Assembly (NCBI GenBank): GCA_014621425.1
Contig: JAANBB010000574.1
Location: 1-21,955, forward strand
Direction of reading: 5' to 3'
Length of the DNA: 21,955 nt
DNA from: Cylindrodendrum hubeiense
Taxonomy: Eukaryota > Ascomycota > Sordariomycetes > Hypocreales > Nectriaceae
The notes below the pieces were generated by a model. That model was not told the origin of the DNA. It saw only the letters and a list, made by a program, of their open reading frames with translations, and ran no database searches. Shown here piece by piece: positions 19,614 through 21,955 of the stretch. A program made the position numbers and the translations under genes. Each line of letters starts with the position of its first letter. Position 1 is the stretch's first letter.

Positions 19614-20657
19614 ATGAAGTCTGCTGTCGCTGCCCTCGGCTTGGTCGCTGCTGCCAACGCCTACTCCTACCCCAAGCACATGCACTACCGACGAAACAAC
19701 GGAACTGATGCTGGCTACACCACTCTGACCGTTGTCACCACCGAGGTTCACACCATCACCAGCTGTGCTCCTACCGTCACCAACTGCCCCGCCCGTGACC
19801 AGACCACCGCTCTCGATGAGCTCCCCGAGACCGACAAGACCGTTGTCGTTGTCACCGACACCGTTGTTCTCACCGAGACCGTCTGCCCCGTTTCCGAGGC
19901 CGGCGCCATCTCCTCTTCCGTCATCGAGAAGGCTCAGACCGGAGGCATTACCGGGGCTTACACTCTGACTGCACCCCTCACCACCTCTCTTGGCCCCGCC
20001 AGCACCGGATACCCCAGCCCCGATGCTACCGATGCCGACAACTCCGGCGAGTCCGCCACCACCGTCGTGAGCGAGTATGTCACCGACAAGACCGTCACCC
20101 TCACCATTGGCACTGGAACCGATGCCAGCGTTGTCACCACCACCATCCCCTCCACCGTCAAGACCGCCATCACCATCCCCTACGGTGCTGAGGCTGAGAG
20201 CACTGAGCTCACCACCACCACCACTGGAACCAAGACCCAGACCGTCGTCCTGACCATCAGCGAGGCTGATACCACTGCCACCGCCACTGCTGGAGACAAC
20301 AGCGGTGCTGAGGGCTCCTCCGGCGCTGAGGGCTCTTCCGGCTCTGGTGCCGATAACACTGGAGTCTGCAGCGACGTCACAGTCACCGTTACCGCTCCTG
20401 CTTCCACCATCTACGTCACCGTCGGTGCTGATTACACTGGAGTCGGCAGCGAGGCCAGCGAGACCGAGAGCTCCCCTGAGACCACCGAGACCGCCACCGA
20501 TGATGATGAGGATGATGAGGATGATGAGGACTACTGCGACGATGAGGACCTCACCACCACCCTTGAGGCTACCGTCACTGTTGTCCCCTACCCTGTCAAC
20601 AGCACCTTCACCGGAGGCTATGCCGCCCCCACTGGCTTCGCCCGTCTCGTCCGATAA
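19614..20657 (+). CDS. Secreted Thr/Ser-rich cell-surface protein, 347 aa
   Basis: Single exon; the ATG has A at -3 (TCAAGATGAAG). Residues 1-16 form a signal peptide (MKSAVAALGLVAAANA), followed by a possible Kex2 site at Arg26-Arg27. The mature protein is full of Thr/Val-alternating stretches (about 36-48, 75-90, 157-185, 200-215, 254-271), likely beta-rich and O-mannosylated. Cysteines are 51, 58, 91, 252 and 308; TSCAPTVTNCPAR at 49-61 is a motif I know from fungal wall glycoproteins. GAEGSS is doubled at 231-242, and an acidic cluster lies at 296-312. N-glycosylation sequons are at Asn29 and Asn329. There is no hydrophobic C-terminal tail (it ends GFARLVR), so no GPI signal. Codons are almost all C-ending or the preferred fungal set (ACC, GTC, GCC), with CGA/CGT/CGC for Arg, pointing to very high expression. 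Wall structural or secreted glycoprotein is inference; no enzyme domain is seen. Confidence 0.85.
   Translation: MKSAVAALGLVAAANAYSYPKHMHYRRNNGTDAGYTTLTVVTTEVHTITSCAPTVTNCPARDQTTALDELPETDKTVVVVTDTVVLTETVCPVSEAGAISSSVIEKAQTGGITGAYTLTAPLTTSLGPASTGYPSPDATDADNSGESATTVVSEYVTDKTVTLTIGTGTDASVVTTTIPSTVKTAITIPYGAEAESTELTTTTTGTKTQTVVLTISEADTTATATAGDNSGAEGSSGAEGSSGSGADNTGVCSDVTVTVTAPASTIYVTVGADYTGVGSEASETESSPETTETATDDDEDDEDDEDYCDDEDLTTTLEATVTVVPYPVNSTFTGGYAAPTGFARLVR
20499..20530 (+). repeat. In-frame GAT/GAG codon repeat
   Basis: A 9-bp unit GATGATGAG is repeated about three times in frame and encodes the acidic cluster at residues 296-306 of the secreted protein. Its length may vary between strains. 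Confidence 0.85.
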
Positions 20658-21349
20658 ATGTCTAATTGAGGGGCATGTGGATGCCTTGTCGTTGTACAGC
20701 TCAGCCAAGTAAGCGCTATGTTGGGCAATCTAGTTGAGGAAGGATCCTCGGTTTTTGGGGAGACTACTCTCCTGGATGTATGACAAACCTTTTGTTGCTT
20801 CTTCAATTCAATTCAATGAGAATCATGATCTTGTTCTGTCTTGCCAATACTCTACATAACTTGCGCCAATTCTCTTGTTTCCTTTTGTTGCAATCGGGCT
20901 TGCGGTCGGCGTGAAGGAAAACGCGTTCTGATGGATAGACACGGGGTTCTGTGATTCGAAGGGAGGACCCGCGAAGGAGCCTCCCATATCATCGGGTTGG
21001 GTACAATATTTGATCATCTATAAATGTCTTGTTCTGTGTACATATGCTTTCAAATGGGGATGGTTTGGTGTGACTTGATATGCCTTTGCTGTGACCCTCT
21101 TGTGATTGTAGAACGTAGAGATGCAAGGAATGTTTGAGCCTGTGGTTTGAATAAGATTGATCCAATGTGAGACAAGTGTGGAATTATGGGTATATTTTTA
21201 ATACGCCTGGTATTCATTCATTCCATCCTGTCCCATCCCGTACATCATCCCATTCCATTCCATCCGATTATCCTGTCCAGATCCTTGCATCTATATTCGT
21301 TCCTTCATTCACGCATCACGTCCCATTCAAAGCCGTTACTCATACCCGT
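20658..21349. other. Convergent 3' intergenic region
   Basis: About 690 bp between two converging stop codons, holding both 3' UTRs and terminators. It is AT-richer than the rest, with AATTC repeats near 20803-20817 and CATTC/CATCC simple repeats at 21210-21270. No convincing AATAAA is placed for either gene. I see no gene in it. Confidence 0.6.
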
Positions 21350-21955
21350 CTATCCTAGAATCACTTGGCCATACGCCTCCTGGTCAAGGTACCGCATCAA
21401 CACATCCTGCAGCGCCGCCCGGGTCCGCGACAGCTGCGGCGCGATGCCGTCTCCCTGCTGGAGGTTTCCGCGGATGCTGTCAACATGTCCGGAAAGTTGG
21501 ATTGCCAGGGACTGGAGGTCAGGATCGGCGAGGTCCTGGGGTACATAGTTAGCATTGTTGTGTATGGATGTTAAGAGGGAGTGGTTACCTTGAAGACGCT
21601 GCCGGAGGAGTCGCCGGTGGTGATGATAGATCGGTCTTGGGCCTCCTGCGGCGTCGGCCGTGATGTCGGTGCAAGAACGTGCGCTTTCTTCAACTGCTCC
21701 TTGCGTACTTTCGTCTGGGCCCTTGCCGTCTTTTCGAGCTCCCGCAATAAGTCATATTCGCGCTCCAGCTCGCGCTCCATCTTCGTCCGCTCGCCCCTCA
21801 ACAGTTCGACGGCATGGAGCGCAGGCCCCAGCTGCCGCTCCAGAGCCGCGCGACCATCGAGCACGCTCTCAAAGTCCAGCTCGGCGGCGCGGCCGCCGTC
21901 GGCATTCGCAAAGGGCCGGCCGGGCTTTCCGGCGCCGGCAACGGACGCGGGGGGG
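21350..21955 (-). CDS. CENP-Q/Fta7-like kinetochore protein, C-terminal part
   Basis: Partial gene, open to the right window edge. The visible exons are 21955-21589 (cut at its 5' side) and 21535-21350. The 53-nt intron has a GTAACC donor, a TGCTAAC branch site and a CCCAG acceptor; splicing is in phase 0. About 183 residues are visible. After a Gly/Pro-rich stretch comes DFESVLDGRAALERQL, then a charged coiled coil (ELLRGERTKMERELEREYDL and on to KKAHVLAP). After a linker the C-terminus reads DLADPDLQSLAIQLSGHVDS, then NLQQGDGIAPQLSRTRAALQ, ending YLDQEAYGQVILG. This order and the short motifs resemble fungal CENP-Q (Fta7/Okp1), a subunit of the inner kinetochore CCAN/COMA complex. I rely on memory of the family, so the name is moderately certain; the gene model is firm. 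Another coiled-coil chromosomal protein is the main alternative. Confidence 0.65.

Noticed and set aside
19515..20708. 397-codon minus-strand open frame rich in Gly/Ser/Asp over the secreted-protein gene
   Set aside because: It is the antisense of a gene with extreme C-ending codon bias, which removes stops on the opposite strand. The sense strand has a signal peptide, good start context and family-like motifs.

Overview
This is 22 kb of nuclear DNA from a filamentous ascomycete. Genes are split by 51-69 nt introns with GTAAGT/GTACGT/GTAGGT-type donors and CTAAC-type branch sites. Start codons mostly have a purine at -3, and promoter and leader DNA is rich in C and T. The protein families (Rtp1/TANGO6, App1-type phosphatase, CENP-Q-like kinetochore protein, Thr-rich secreted protein) fit Pezizomycotina. 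Sordariomycetes, perhaps Hypocreales, is my best guess, but no species can be named. I found no transposase, reverse transcriptase, tRNA, rRNA or CRISPR array.

Layout. 1-3741: gene-free DNA with short tandem arrays, ending in a TATA-like promoter. 3742-4147 (+): two-exon gene for a 113-aa Cys-containing protein of unknown role. 4148-7661: gene-free, with G-quadruplex-capable tracts and tandem arrays. 7662-9312 (-): three-exon gene for a 509-aa secreted, probably GPI-anchored App1-domain protein. 9313-11885: divergent intergenic region with a Cbf1-like CACGTG site near its right end. 11886-14717 (+): three-exon rtp1 gene, 903 aa. 14718-19613: long gene-free interval with a possible but doubtful 320-aa minus-strand ORF. 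19614-20657 (+): single-exon Thr-rich secreted protein, 347 aa, with strong codon bias. 21350-21955 (-): 3' part of a CENP-Q/Fta7-like gene, cut by the window edge and convergent with the previous gene.

The genes do not form a pathway or cluster: two are housekeeping (RNA polymerase II import/assembly, kinetochore), two are cell-surface or secreted, and one is unknown. About two thirds of the window is non-coding. The most unusual non-coding feature is a scatter of short tandem arrays with unrelated sequences. Their units are mostly 10-12 bp, close to one DNA helical turn, and one of them forms a near-ideal G-quadruplex motif just after the small Cys-protein gene. I do not see a new multi-gene system. 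The best leads are the GPI-anchored App1 subfamily with an altered HAD motif, the small Cys protein, and the helical-length repeats.
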